Assembly: GCA_021234155.1 (NCBI GenBank)
Contig: JAJEKV010000013.1
Span: forward strand, 17,155,009 to 17,219,008
Length of the DNA: 64,000 bases
Reading direction: 5' to 3'
Origin: Isoetes taiwanensis
Taxonomy: Eukaryota; Streptophyta; Lycopodiopsida; Isoetales; Isoetaceae
In this document: positions 38,869 to 51,045 of the stretch, in pieces
Numbering within the stretch: the stretch's first letter is position 1
How the letters are laid out: each line of letters begins with the position of its first letter
Notes under the pieces: model-generated
Database searches by the model: none
What the model was told of the DNA's origin: nothing
The model's input: the letters and a program-made list of their open reading frames with translations, nothing else
Position numbers and translations under genes: made by a program

Positions 38869-39220
38869 TTGGTTTGGGTGTATATTCACACGGGGGGTTA
38901 CTCCGGGCAACGAGAGCTGTCGGATGGGCATATTTGCCCTTTATTCCAAGATTTGGACCGTACATAGCGATCCTCGTTTGTGGGGTATGCATGTATAAGT
39001 TTTTGTATACTGTATATTAAAGTTTGCAAAATACTATAAGGTTTGAGAGAATGTACTCAATGGTGTTAAATTTGTACATGTATTGTAAATTTTTTGGGGC
39101 TCTCGCTGCCCTACGTAACCCCCCGTGTGAATATGCACCCAAACCAAAGGGGGTTTAAGGGGGATTTTAATTTAAATGTGTTAAATGCAATGGTTTGTGT
39201 TAATAATGTTAATGGTAGTT
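38869..39220. mobile_element. Foldback MITE, copy with truncated left arm
   Basis: The core inverted repeat TTGGTTTGGGTGtATATTCAC (38869) pairs with GTGAATATGCACCCAAACCAA (about 39126). The interior matches the copy at 54505-54940, including the GGGCATATTTGCCC and TATATTAAAGTTTG parts. The right arm extends to about 39220 with AATGGTAGTT, but its left partner is absent, so this copy lost about 85 bp on the left. It is a non-coding element. Confidence 0.8.
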
Positions 39221-39689
39221 GTGTGTTGATTGCTACATTAAAAAAAATTTTAAGGGCCTAAATCGTTAAACAACCTACTCATATGAACAACAGTTTAATA
39301 AAACTAATGACGACGACATTTGCCATTACTTGGGCAGTTCCAAAATTTTGTCTCCATTACCAACGGCCTATTAATAAAAGCATTTGTCATTTGTGAAGGC
39401 ACATAAAGTGCTCATGTGTGTATGTGATGAAATCATATGAATCCATAACACTATATCTCTATCCAACAACTTGATTCGAAGTTCTAATATTAAGTGTGAC
39501 ATAATACCATGATAGATAATAGACAAATGGTAACCCATGTTACAATTTTTTATTATAAAATGCTTCGCTCTTGTCACTAACATAATAAATATGCAATGAA
39601 AAGCAACGTACATGGCTTTACCTTGTTGAAGATCTTGAAAAAACTCAATTCTATCAGAATTGCACACAATCAATCTCATAACTCTAGCT

Positions 39690-39980
39690 GCAACTTCAGC
39701 TTTTCACAGTACTTCAGCTTTTGACAGTTTTGAACTGCCAAAACTCTGCGATACTCATCCGCCTGCACCACCACCAAGTTCGGGTGGTGATTGCAATGAC
39801 GAGAAAAAATCAAGTCATAGAAGAACAGAACGTATATGAATAGGCACAATTGCAGGAATATTGGGAATGCTGGTTCTCATTTATGCCATCTGGTGTTTGA
39901 ATAAGAGAATGAAGAACAAATTCAAAAAGAGGCCTCTTCCTGACCGTCGCCAATTTACCTACAAAGAGCTCAAGCTTGCG
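39690..39980 (+). pseudogene. Lectin-type receptor-like kinase fragment (transmembrane and juxtamembrane exon end)
   Basis: The frame from about 39711 reads SAFDSFELPKLCDTHPPAPP, a hydrophilic stretch, then the membrane span IGTIAGILGMLVLIYAIW and the stop-transfer KRMKNKFKKRPLPDRRQFTY followed by KELKLA. The FTYKEL..A motif opens the kinase region of L-type lectin receptor kinases. An in-frame TGA (39837-39839) lies just before the membrane span. The kinase domain is missing: at 39980 the sequence switches to an antisense ANTH gene fragment. Non-functional. Confidence 0.7.
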
Positions 39981-40485
39981 TGAGTATCTGTCATCATAAT
40001 CAGATTTGTAACTATCTTCCTTACCACGTTTGGGGCCATATCCTGATGTGAAAATAAAACAGTCTAGACGTTCGTCTAAATACATGGCATAGGTTCTTAC
40101 AAATGCTGAAAAATCCCAAGCATTTGAATGTGATTCATCTCTAAATCCAGAAAGATCTAACACCCGCCTGCTTACCATAAGGAATTCATCCTCAAGGGTG
40201 GAATCCCCTTCCCTCAGTAGCCTATGTATCACTGTAAGGGTCTTTAAAGCTACAATCCGGTTGTGGGTCTTAGACAGACGTTTTGCCAAAAGATTGACAC
40301 AAGCATTGAGTAAGATGAATAATCTCTTGAACATACTTATCATCTGTGGGGACATCGTCATGGCTTGTAGCCTTCACTACTGCTACGTCCAGATCTGGCG
40401 CGCCAGAACTAGCTACCTTAGCTAGCCCAATGCTTGTTTCATCCTTTACAGCCCCAAGGGCTTTTCGAAGTGTCCGAGGAGCCAT
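39978..40485 (-). pseudogene. Clathrin assembly (AP180/ANTH) protein fragment with frameshift
   Basis: The start MAPRTLRKALGAVKDETSIG (ATG at 40485-40483) leads into the ANTH domain with AVVKATSHDD, the phosphoinositide-binding KATxH motif, and KYVQEIIHLT (to 40309). About 20 bases are then missing and the frame shifts. From 40307 it continues NACVNLLAKRLSKTHNRIVA, HRLLREGDSTLEDEF, FRDESHSNAWDFSAF and VRTYAMYLDERLD. Intact members recruit clathrin to the plasma membrane. The deletion removes part of an ANTH helix, and the C-terminal clathrin-binding half is absent. The fragment stops where the sense-strand receptor kinase fragment ends, so the locus is a chimera of two broken genes. Confidence 0.82.
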
Positions 40486-40509
40486 TGAACCACAAGCACT
40501 AAAACCCAC

Positions 40510-43136
40510 AAGCTAATTTCCTTCAAACCTTTGAATCCTTTAAGAAGCAATGCCGGATGCGTCACAACAATTTAATGCCCTGTTTCTGGTACCAAATCTG
40601 ACTAAATACAACCAAATGAAATATGTATAGCAGAAAACAATGCAACCCTCTGGCCCAAAAGTTGGAGATGCATCTACTAGTGCAAGTCCGTCCAGAGCGT
40701 CCTTAGAAATCCCAGATCCAGGAGATTCAGTGTTGGAAGTGATTAGGTGGAGAAGAATTGAAGGCCAGACTTTCCTTATTGCCGTCTCCATACTCATACT
40801 CAGAGTACTCCAGAATCATTTTTGTCCATGTAACACATCAGGCAATAGCATCGTATCAGGCAACGACATCCTATCAAAAACCGATTCCCTTTAGCACAAT
40901 CCATGGCCGTGAGATCGCCCTCTTCCATCGGCTATGCATGTCTCCAAGTAATCAGCTGCCATCATTGATTCCACAAACCCTAACCGTGCCCTAATTCCGG
41001 CTGTCTCGAATTTCATGAAAAAAGGGCTTTCATTATAAGCCCTTGGATCTTCTTGAATTAAAAGAGGGCTTTCTTTGTAAGCCCTCTGATCTTAACCATT
41101 GAGGAGGATGAAACAAAAATTGCACAAATTGCGTGCAAAAACTTGGTGCACTCTAGATGTACTGATTAGTATGCCTCGTGCAATACGCCCATGAAATCAT
41201 ATGAAAACCATGCCAAGAAACGTATAAAATCACAAAAAAACCCCCCTGTTATAATGCTAGATATAAGCATGCTGCAAGAGGCAAGATAAAAAGAATTGTG
41301 AAAGATTGTTTGGCTACGGTAGAAAGAATATAATAAGAGAATCAACTGGATAGAGTTGAGAGAGGTAGGTTTTGGGTGGGGGAGGATTTGTGGAGTGACT
41401 AGAGTAGGAACGAAATGGCAAAGGAAGGGCAATATATAAGGTTTTCCTACACGACATTGAGATGGTTTAAGGGCTTGGCCCTCGCTACCACCTCAATTAT
41501 GAGGATGCCAAGACGGGCCTCTAATTGTCTAGTCCATCAATGCTACTTCTATTGCATTTTCTCTCAATGCTTCTCTTATGGGATAAGACTTTTGGTCTCT
41601 GTGGATGATAAAATTTAATTCAGTTCAATTCAGTTCTAATACTCCAATTTTGTTGTCTCAATTTCTTGCTTTGACTTCTAGCAATAGCCCCTTATCCTTG
41701 TACCCCTTGTTCTAATAAATCCATTTAGACATGTTTGGATCCTACGACACATGAGCATGTTGGTGATCCTCTTAATGATCCTTCATATATAAAATGAATG
41801 TTTCCTTTATAGGAATTTGTATTTTTATATTTCTGTAATTGACACGCTCATTTCTAGCCGTTGTGCCCATCTTTTTTACTTCTTTTCGTGGTTGTGCCAT
41901 GACATAGGTAGAAATTCGTTCATTTTGTTGTGCATCACTTGGATGAATATGCGATTCACGTGGAATACACCCCAGGACATGCCTGATTACATTAAAATAC
42001 CTTGGCATTTATTCGGGTTCATGACTTCTTGTGTGTGGATTCTTGAAGCTTACATGTGCACTTTAGAATAGTTATATTTCCAAATGTACACTAAGTATAA
42101 TTTAGAAGCAACTTGCAACCTGTGGAAAGGGGAATGACAATTCTTCAAACATGCATTCTTGAAGCTTACATGTGCAGTCGAGAATAGTTATATTTCCAAT
42201 AATATACATGAAGCATCAACTTGCAACCTGTGCGAAGGGGAAGCGGTAATTCTTCAGACATGTTGGACTTTGAGTGAGAGGATCATGGAGAACAACTGTA
42301 ATTACGGCTAGTTTAAGAAAGGTTATCGAGCGGCTTAGGGAATGTGGATTGAGATGCAGAGGTTGGGTGGATAAGATGCATAGGTCTTATCAGAGGGCGC
42401 GAATGTCGGCTCAGATGTTGCGGCTTTAGGGTGCTGAAGCACTGACATGGGGATGAACTCAAAGGTCAAAAGAATTAGAAAAGAAAGGCAATCACAATGG
42501 AGAAATTTCATGCCCATCTTGTGGAGACCAGTTAAACAATTTTATTCATCAAGGAGATGGACGGTCCGATTAAGCCCCCCCAACCAAATCAACGGCTTAG
42601 AAACGAAGCTTTACAGAGCACAAAGAGCGTGCGCTACCTGCTTCGGATTTGTACACCTGGCATAATAAACCACACGTCACTATTGTCACGTGTCATGCGG
42701 AATCAACGGCTGCGATGCGGATCTGTATAGCGGGTGCAGGAGAGCCGTCCGCCACATGCGCAAACCCACTGCTTGTTGTTCCCCTAGTGGAGAACAGCGG
42801 GCATTGGATGATCCGTTGGGTTCTTCTTTGGGCCCTCATGCATTTTCTTTTTACGATCTAATCCTCCATCTTCTGCCATGTCCTTGCTTCGATCCATCTC
42901 CGGCGAGCCTGGAGCTCCAACTTCGTTTTTTCTGCTTCCTTTTTCGTTCAAAAATGAGCAGAACAAGCTACCATCACTTTCTCTGTTCGCAATCATTCCT
43001 TAACCTGCCTATAATGGTTCATTTCATACTCCAGTAGTTTACAGACTCGATTTCTGCCTCAGAAAATGTTGAAAATTGAGCCTTTGCAGGGGATTCGAAA
43101 AACATAATAAGTCTTATCTTTTCGTAGATAGGTAGT
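40510..43136. other. Intergenic region and leader of the RING gene
   Basis: Two similar hairpins, GGGCTTTCATTATAAGCCC (about 41027) and GGGCTTTCTTTGTAAGCCC (about 41069), occur in tandem. No gene is seen until the RING gene. About 42850-42960 is CT-rich like a plant 5' leader, and a TTTGCAG at 43083-43089 could be the acceptor of a leader intron. Confidence 0.5.
42039..42265. repeat. Tandem duplication, period about 116 bp
   Basis: ATTCTTGAAGCTTACATGTG at 42039 recurs at 42155, followed in both copies by GAATAGTTATATTTCCAA, AACTTGCAACCTGTG and ATTCTTCA-ACATG. The copies differ by small indels. Confidence 0.85.
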
Positions 43137-45129
43137 ATGGAGGGCGAAGCCGTGATAGATATGAGCTCTTTGCTTGGAAGTTTAGGGACAGGGGACCCAG
43201 AAAGAAATGGGCAAAGAGGAAGGGTGCAGACTGCTGCCCATTTTATTAGACAAGCAGGAAATGCGAGGATGATGAGGGAATCATCTATGTTGGTTCGAGA
43301 AACTGCTGCAGAGCAGTTAGAAGAAAGGCAAAGCGATTGGGCATATTCAAGACCAGTGGTAGTGCTGGATTTGATTTGGAATTTAGCTTTTGTTTTGGTT
43401 GCCTTGGTTGTAGTGGCTTTAGGCAAGAACGAAAGGCCGGCCACGCCCTTGAGGATTTGGGTTCTCGGATATGCATTGCAATGTGTACTTCATATGCTCT
43501 GCGTTTGCTGTGAGTACAACAGGCGCCAACAGAGGAGGCATGCAATGACAAACCAGACAGTGGCTCATTATATGGAGCTAAGCGACTTTGATGCAGAAGG
43601 GGAATCAGAGATTTTGCCACATGCAAGGTAAACATTTGATGCTTCCTTCTGGGTACTGGTTGTTCTTTGCATTTTTTGTAGAGATCACAAGCAAGCATGT
43701 AAAAATCCTCTGTATAAGCATGCTAGTTCCTTGACATAAACGTGAAGCTAAGAAACTTAAAAAGCCAGTGATAACATATAACTTCTGCCCCTGCTTCCTT
43801 ATGGATTGTTTTAAATGGACGTCCAGTCCTTCCTGCGTTAGTAGACTTAGTTCCTGCGTGATTTCGTGCATCTAGAGGCATGAAATCGTCCCTGCACTAT
43901 GCTTTCATGTACTAAATGAAATAAGACATTCCCAAGACCAAAAATATCTATGGCTTACACTTTGCAAATTAGTAACTCTGCAATTACTTCTTAAATTAAG
44001 ATTCTAACTCTTTCTTTCTTGTATATGTGTAGTTTGGCAAAGAGACTGGAATCTGCCAATACAATGTTCTCATTTGTATGGTGGATTATTGGCTTTTATT
44101 GGATCACTGTAGCTGGGCAAGTGCTAACACATGATTCTCCACGACTATATTGGTATATTTATTTCCTTGTTCTCTATATGCCGCCTGATTTAAGTTGGTT
44201 AATTGCTCACTATTTTCTGTACTGCAGGCTCTGTGTGGTGTTTCTGGCATTCGATGTATTTTTTGTCGTATTTTGCATAGCCTTGGCCTGTGTCATTGGA
44301 ATTGCTGTTTGTTGCTGCCTTCCTTGTATTATTGCCATCTTGTATGCTGTTGCAGATCAGGTATGCTCGTTTCTAATGAAACTTAATTCATGCTTTTATA
44401 AACGTGAGCATTTCATGGTGTTGGTATGCAGTCACTGCTACATTTTAACTGAATTGTTTTATTTTTATACAGGAAGGTGCTTCAGAAGAAGACATACGAT
44501 TATTACCTAGATCCAAGTTCAAAGAACTAATAATGGGAGGTGTGATGTTACGCGTAGGAGCATCTGGTCCTGCTAATGAACGCCTGTTATCATCTGAAGA
44601 TGCGGTTAGGATTCACTTTCTCTAGTAGTATATGAGTAACTATAATAGGCTCTAAGTTGCCAAAACTCATGTTGAATTTACAATTTCAAACCCTGGTGCT
44701 GAATCTAGTCAACGCATCTGTTAGACATTAGAGACTCGCTCGTGTTGAATTTACAATTTCAAACCCTGGTGCTGAATCTAGTCAATGCATTTGTTAGACA
44801 TTAGAGACTCCCTAGGATATGAAGGTACTTGATAATGGTGAAATTTTGGATATAGTAGTCTAAAGTTTATCCTGATCCTGCATTCTACCTGCACACAATC
44901 CTTGTTAACAGACTATTCTGCTGAATGCTAATTGCATTACTGGGTTTTATGGCAGGAGTGCTGCATCTGTTTATCATCATATGAAGATGGTGCAGAACTT
45001 CGTGAACTTCCATGTGGCCATCATTTTCATGATTCATGTATAGGGAAGTGGCTCCGAATAAATGCTACGTGCCCATTGTGTAAGTACAACATTATCCACA
45101 AAAATGACAATAGGAAGGAGGAAGTATAA
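43137..45129 (+). CDS. RING-H2 E3 ubiquitin ligase, multi-pass membrane type (complete, 5 exons)
   Basis: Exons 43137-43627, 44033-44152, 44228-44360, 44473-44604 and 44956-45129 join in phase and give 349 residues. The N-terminal part is polar with an Arg/Glu-rich helix ([20 protein letters not shown]). Membrane segments follow: [20 protein letters not shown] (about residue 82), [36 protein letters not shown], and [20 protein letters not shown] running into a Cys-rich [20 protein letters not shown]. The C-terminal RING-H2 finger is [27 protein letters not shown], then CPLCKYNI, with all zinc ligands present. Plants have a conserved family of this layout (Arabidopsis At1g12760/At1g63170 type, recalled), in which the RING-side domain recruits an E2 for protein ubiquitination. 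ATG 43137 is the first in a frame that opens after a possible leader intron. It looks functional. Confidence 0.95.
44671..44810. repeat. 72 bp tandem duplication in intron 4 of the RING gene
   Basis: GTTGAATTTACAATTTCAAA...TTAGACATTAGAGACTC occurs at 44671 and again at 44743, with few differences. It lies wholly within the intron. Confidence 0.92.
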
Positions 45130-45693
45130 GTTACAAAAGCTTGTTGAGTGCTTCCGGCTTCCTTTCTGTCCTACGGTATTTTTGCATTTTGTGAGCAGGC
45201 GAGAGAAGGTGCCAAGCCTTCCTGCCTGCAAGCATGTTTCTTTAGCCCATGGAGAAAATGGGTTATTTTCCCAACGTCAACCCCATAGGAAGGTGCAACA
45301 AGCAAAGCACCAGAGATAAATTTATGTTTGGCCATGCATTGCCTAAGTGTATGTAATATTGGAAGGCAGATCTTTATCAATCAAACAAGTGTATGTAATA
45401 TTGAAGGTCAACACTTCCATCAGCAGGCAAAAGATATGGCATTTTCTTGCTGAGTGCAACACTATTGACAATTTTGACTAGCGAAATTGTAATTATGCTT
45501 GTCAAGATGTAGAGTATAAATCTATTCAGGTGATATGTCAATTCTGTACTCATATACCGTCATGCATGAAGTGTTTCAAAATATTTGTACAGTGAGGATT
45601 GACCGGTTGCGGCCTGTGCAAGTAATATGTCAATTCTGTCGTCCTCTTTTCTAACAGCCATGTTGAAACAATTTGGCGTATCAATTAGGACGT

Positions 45694-46175
45694 ACCATAT
45701 AACTGAAGCACCTGCACTAAAATCAGAAACAGTCCCTTTTTTCTTTTCCCTTTTCTCACTTTTTGTTGGTGATATTTAGGTGGCATGCTAACATCAGCAC
45801 CTTTGCAAGAGCAACAAAAAGCCCTGAAGTAGTTTGTACTAGGTTGCGCCTAATATCTTCACCAAACACGAAGCCAAGCATGATAGAACTGAAGGAACAA
45901 CCAATGGACCCCTCCAATGGACCTAAGGACCGAGAGACCTCCTTTCTTCACAAATTAAACACAGGAGCTCTAGGGACCAATTTATATGAAAAGAAATGAA
46001 ATTATATGCAATGTTCTTGTAAAGTTGCTATTTTAGGAACAATTTTGACTAGGGGTTAAACTATTTATAGGACAGCAAAGTTGAACCTTAGGTGTTAACT
46101 ATTTATAGGATGACCAACACCCAGAGCCCTAAGGACTAGATTCCACTTTGAGAATTAGACGCGTGTCAGTTTTAC
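45694..46175. repeat. Diverged dispersed repeat, copy 1
   Basis: Shares an ordered series of blocks with 47178-47854: TATAACTG-AGCA, AGTAGTTTGTACTAG, TTCACCAA...AAGCATGATAGAA, GAACAACCAATGG, TTCTAGGAACAATTTTGACT-like text, AAGTTGAACCTTAGGTGTTAA and GAGAATTAGACG-GTGTCAG. Same orientation, about 1.5 kb apart. No protein. Confidence 0.85.
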
Positions 46176-47530
46176 ATGAACAAAATTTATACTGGCACGT
46201 CATATCTGGCATTTCCCTTCTGATTCCATTGCAGCACTAATAATTATCAAAACAGTTTATATAAAACCAAAAACACTCTCGCGTAACCCCAAAATGCTCG
46301 ATTAATTGGCAGGGGTGTTTTTTCCCGACCTTTAGAACTTGCATTAAGTGATATGCCAATCTTACCATAGATTCCCTCACCACCAACATCTATTTTAAAT
46401 TCCCTTCATACTGCTACTGCTGCAGGTGGAATCAAAAAGTTGTTGCTCTCCCAAAAGGAGGCGGAAGTTGAGATTTCAGAGAAAGGTGTCGTGCAATTTG
46501 GCCCTAAATCACAATATAAATTCAAATTATCCTTTGGTACTTACAGAAGGGGAGTCTTCACTCACTACTTTTATAGCCCCCATCGGGATATATTTGTTGG
46601 CAGGGAAAAGCTTAAACGGGATGCACATTTGAATCGTTGACTGCTCCAGATTCACAATTAAAATGGATTCATGCTGAATATTTTTTAACTTGATTATGAT
46701 AATGCAATTGCTAGACCCACAATTCTGGTCTAAATGAACTAGCAGAAGGGAACTTAAAAGCAAAAGCAAAATTCTGACTATTATTCTAAAAGCTTATAGA
46801 GCAAATTGATTAGATTGGGAACTCAAACTTTATGTAATACTTTTTGCATATAGAACTGCTCAAAAAACTATAACATGTCGCACACCATTCTAATTAACCT
46901 ACGGAAAGAGGGTGCTTAGGTAAGAACGCCAAGGTAAATTTAGGGTTCTTGTGACCATGCACTGAAAATGTTCATGGAACGCAAGCAATGCCCTCTGGAG
47001 GAATAATAGAGGATGTAGAAAAACTTCTTGGAAAACAAACAGGTGCCTCGGAAGTTGAGTCTAAAATGTGGTTCTAGAAACATTGGGGACTGTAGAAACT
47101 GTAAAGATTTCAGCAGAACCTGACACCCCTCACAAAGAATAGATTATTGTCCAATCGAGAAAAGCACGACATGGTCACAACCTATAACTGGAGCATCTGC
47201 GCTAAAATTGGAATAATCCTTTGTTTTCTTTTCGCACTCTTGGTGATATTTTGGTGCATGCTAATATCATTACCCTTGCAGGAGTACCTCATAACAAAAA
47301 ACCCTAAAGTAGTTTGTACTAGATTGCACCTAATGTCTTCACCAAGCATGATAGAATTGGAGGAACAACCAATGGCCCTCCTATAGACCCCAACATCGAC
47401 CTAGATCGAGAGATTCCCACCTTCACAAATTAAAAACATGAGATCTAGCGACCACATTTATATGAAATGAATTTATATGCAATCTTCTCGTCAAGTTGAT
47501 ATTCTAGGAACAATTTTGACTTTTGATTCA

Positions 47531-47554
47531 AAGGAAGGAAGGAAGGAAGGAAGG
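47531..47554. repeat. (AAGG)n microsatellite
   Basis: Six uninterrupted AAGG units within the second copy of the dispersed repeat. Confidence 0.95.
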
Positions 47555-47570
47555 TATTTTTATCGTCCAC

Positions 47571-47728
47571 TGTAACGTTCCTAACCGACATGCCCTTAAC
47601 CAACTGGGCAAAACCGTCTAGACGTTTATGAGTAGTCGCTTCTACCCATTTATGCCGGTGTCTCGGGAACGCCCCACAGGCACATTCAAGGTTCGAATAC
47701 TCGAGCGGTCTACCATGGGCCCGTTACA
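47571..47728. mobile_element. Candidate 158 bp mini solo LTR (Gypsy-like termini)
   Basis: Begins TGTAACG and ends CGTTACA, the TG...CA inverted ends frequent in Ty3/Gypsy LTRs. It is flanked by TCCAC (47566-47570) and TCCAT (47729-47733), a 5 bp duplication with one mismatch. It is absent from the homologous position of the 45.7-46.2 kb repeat copy. It contains GGTTCGAATAC, a box-B-like string, so a tRNA-derived SINE is an alternative. Confidence 0.55.
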
Positions 47729-48189
47729 TCCATGGAGACCAATCGGTCTATGGGACAAAGTTGAACCTTAGGTGTTAATATTTACAAGATGATCAACGCT
47801 CATAGCCCTAAGGGCCATATTCCGCTTTGAGAATTAGACGAGTGTCAGTTTTACAACTCGTACCTTTGCACAGAGACTGAAAGCATAATGGAGAATACAA
47901 TAATCAATATCAAACCCACGAAGCAAATAGTGTCCTCTATCAACCATGGGCATATCAACTCTATATTTTTTGTAGTCATGCAACCAAAAATTGAGCGTGT
48001 CCACTAACAGGGTTCCTGCATAATTTTGAGCACTAAGCTCATCAGAAACATGATTTCCTCAAACTTTACAACATGCCCAAGTGAATACTGTATGGAAGAA
48101 ATGCAGGCATAAGAAGGAGATTTGCGCCGATGACCATTTAGTTGACAAATCAAAATGCATACAGAGCCAAATCACAAATCAGACTGAAT

Positions 48190-48470
48190 CTCTAAACCCA
48201 CGTTCCAGTATATCGACAGAAGTAGACAACAACTGTGACAATAGATCCTCTGGATCAATTTACAACAGAAATTAGAGATTGGGGTTATAAATCGATTACA
48301 AACTCCCTAACGGATCATAAACCTTCAAGCCTTCCCTACATACTTGAATCGTGTCATCTTGAATCGTGTCATGCATGCCGATATGATTTTGTCAAGCCAC
48401 AAACCTGGCAACGCCTCTCCAGCCATTTAGAAATTTCAATCCACCAAAACCCCAAATCATACAAAGGGAA
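48190..48470. repeat. Diverged dispersed repeat, copy 1 (partner at 51880-52170)
   Basis: Shared blocks include CTGTGACAATAGATCCTCTG, ACAAATCGAT-ACAAAC, TACTTGAATC-TG-CATGCATGCC and TTTAGAAATTTC...CCCAAATCATA. The two copies bracket 48.5-51.9 kb. Confidence 0.75.
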
Positions 48471-48601
48471 AAAAATTTCCCGATTTTTGGATAGTTGGGA
48501 TCTTTTCCTGGCTGCTAATCCCCCATAACCATAGGAAAATCAGCTTAATAAAATTCAAAATTTTTTTTTCTCCAAATCGGAAAATCCAAATTTAAACAAT
48601 A

Positions 48602-48630
48602 CTAGTAACGGGTGCCCGGCTTTGTCGGGC
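48602..48630 (-). mobile_element. Helitron-type 3' terminus (element body not delimited)
   Basis: On the minus strand, the stem-loop GCCCGACAAAGCCGGGC (48630-48614) is followed by 12 bases ending in CTAG and then a T at 48601. A short GC hairpin about 10 bases before CTRR, with a 3' T flank, is the Helitron end signature. The body would extend to higher coordinates. I found no confident 5' TC end and no Rep/helicase sequence, so it would be non-autonomous. Confidence 0.5.
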
Positions 48631-51045
48631 ATAAGTACGGGTCTATTCTAGGCAATGATGAAGTTGCTGACATACTTACAATACATATAGCAGAAATCTT
48701 GATGCTAGAAATCTTGATGCTAGGTGTTTTGAATTGTTCTCCTTATGGCAATGATTGTATTCTATTCAATTTTTATCAATTTACACATGGCAACTACATT
48801 GGTGGTGGTTAGGGATGGGAGAGCATTACGTGGATTGCAAAGGACACTTGATATACATTTGAAATGACAATAACATCTAGGAAGACCTTTAGATGGTTTA
48901 CCAAAATTTTAAAGCTGCATAACACTTGTGTCCATTCATCTGTGTCGTACATGTTTTTGTAGACATTGATTTGAGCATTCAATATTGTTTTTTATGTTTT
49001 ATTCAATGGTTCTTGTAGGTTATTAAGTTGTAGTGAAACCAATTGCAACTTCTTTGGCATATAAAGTGAAGACTACATTTCAGAAAAACGGCAAATAATA
49101 CAATTTCAAAATAAAATAACTATATTGAACGTGATTTCTTACATCTATAAGAAAATCTATAAGAAAATGGCAGTTCGAACCACCCCATTGCTAGGCCTAA
49201 GTAGAATTCTATTAATGCACTTGGTATCATGGGTATTACCTCTGTCTGTAGTGCACATACGAACAAAAGAGAGCGGCACCCTACATGGGCAGGTAAACTT
49301 CTGCTCGGCATCCCTGCTGAATTAACTGCACCATAGTTCTTGCATTTATATGGTTTTCTATGTATCTGGTTTCGTAATTGTGCAATGAGATTTTATAAGG
49401 TTTGCACAGAAATGCTGCTGAAGTTCTTGATTCACATACCTGGCTTCAGGATCCAACTTTTTTCCTCAAATTACTATTTTTGTTCTCTCATTTCATTCCT
49501 AAAATATAAATTGGCAAATAACAGAAGTAAAAGGAAATTTCCTAGCATAAATTGAAGGCAGTACATAGCATTGGGTGCTCCAAAGCAATAATCGTGTGCG
49601 ATTAAACCATACATGCAAAACGAAGATCAAACCATATCACTCTGTAGGCTCATATACATACATACCCCATATGAATGTAAAATATTAACACACGATGAGG
49701 AAGCTCTCCCCAGTAGTGTATATTATCAGAATATATTGATCCGAGTATGGTTTTCTAATTTTTTTTGCTCTGGGCGAAATATTTACTGCATGCTTTCTGC
49801 ATGTTGGATGCTGGAGATAACCTCCAAAGCAGGATTTGAAGAAATGTAGGCTAGAATATCTGAATACTGCCAAGCCTAGGTAACATCTTCCTCTGGTGTC
49901 TCACAACATCATCTGATTAATGCAAGTTTAAAATTGCTAAACTGCTCTGTTTATCTAAGAAGTTCTAGCAACGATTTTTTTGATAAAAATCACAGGATCC
50001 TGGCAGGTCTTGGCAAATTAAAACAGTATCATATTTGTTGAGGAACATGGACTGAAGCCAACATTTCTGACCAAGACTCAATGAGGCCCAAAAAAAAGCC
50101 CCAGAAACCACTTACACTCTCGGTTCACCTGGCTCCAAAAGAGGCTGGAAAAGCGGCATCACAGGACCTTCACAAATCTGCACACAAACAAACATTTGTG
50201 TTATGGCAGTGGGAAATGTTGAAAATATGAGTAGCTACAGGTCTTCTCAAGCAAAAGTGCTTGAAAATTAACAACAGGCTTGGATTCCATAACATAGGAC
50301 AACAATAGGAGAACTGAAATCTTCACAATCAAGTCCATTATGAACAATACAAAGATTATTGACAATGTATACAAAGAATATCTATAATATATTCACAATA
50401 TGTGCAAGCACATAAATGCACATTCAAAATATTCACAAACATTGCATCGAACTCGAGCTACTTCGAACAGATGGCATAGTAGAGCTACTATTTGGAACAC
50501 ATGGAATAGCAGAATAACTACCTGCAACACAGTGGTCACCAGCCATTTTCAGATGCTTACTCATGCCATTTAGTTGCGGACACAAATATATAGCATATTT
50601 AGCATTTCTACAGCCATAAACTATATGAATCACTTTCTAATAACAATAAATAGGGAACAAATATCATGGAGTTGGGTCACAAAGATCACAATGAATGAAC
50701 GGAAAATAAAAGAGCATGTAAGATTCAATAACTGTACTTTGACATCTCAAGCAAGAGTTCTCTAATTCTTCTAAGTTAATACACCTAGTTGGAAAAAAAA
50801 AGGGGAACCACCACATGCATAGCAAAAGACAAACTATGAAGATGCTTGTAAAGAATAGAATAAGCTTAGAGATGAAGTGAGAGGATCCTTAAATCTGCAT
50901 CTATGTTGTTTAAATATAGACAACAAAATGGAAATGTTAAAAGAAATAAAACATACTGAGGAAAATAAAGTTTACCAGAAGAGCCTCCATCCAGCTGCCC
51001 GATGGACCAACCAGGTGGAGTGTCATGACCAATTTGAAGACACTC
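48631..51045. other. No gene recognised
   Basis: AT-rich DNA with only short frames, possibly the interior of the Helitron-like element. No domains or long repeats seen. Confidence 0.4.

Larger units (their letters stand above)
47178..47854. repeat. Diverged dispersed repeat, copy 2 (with insertion)
   Basis: Second copy of the 45694-46175 repeat. It is longer because of a GGAA microsatellite and the 158 bp LTR-like insert at 47571-47728. Confidence 0.85.

Noticed and set aside
38483-38992. 169-codon open frame on the minus strand
   Set aside because: It spans the end of a transposon and a MITE. Composition is Cys/Leu-rich and random-looking, with no family resemblance.
44019-44510. Single 163-codon frame through RING-gene exons 2 and 3
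   Set aside because: It reads through two introns. The spliced exons restore the family sequence and are preferred.
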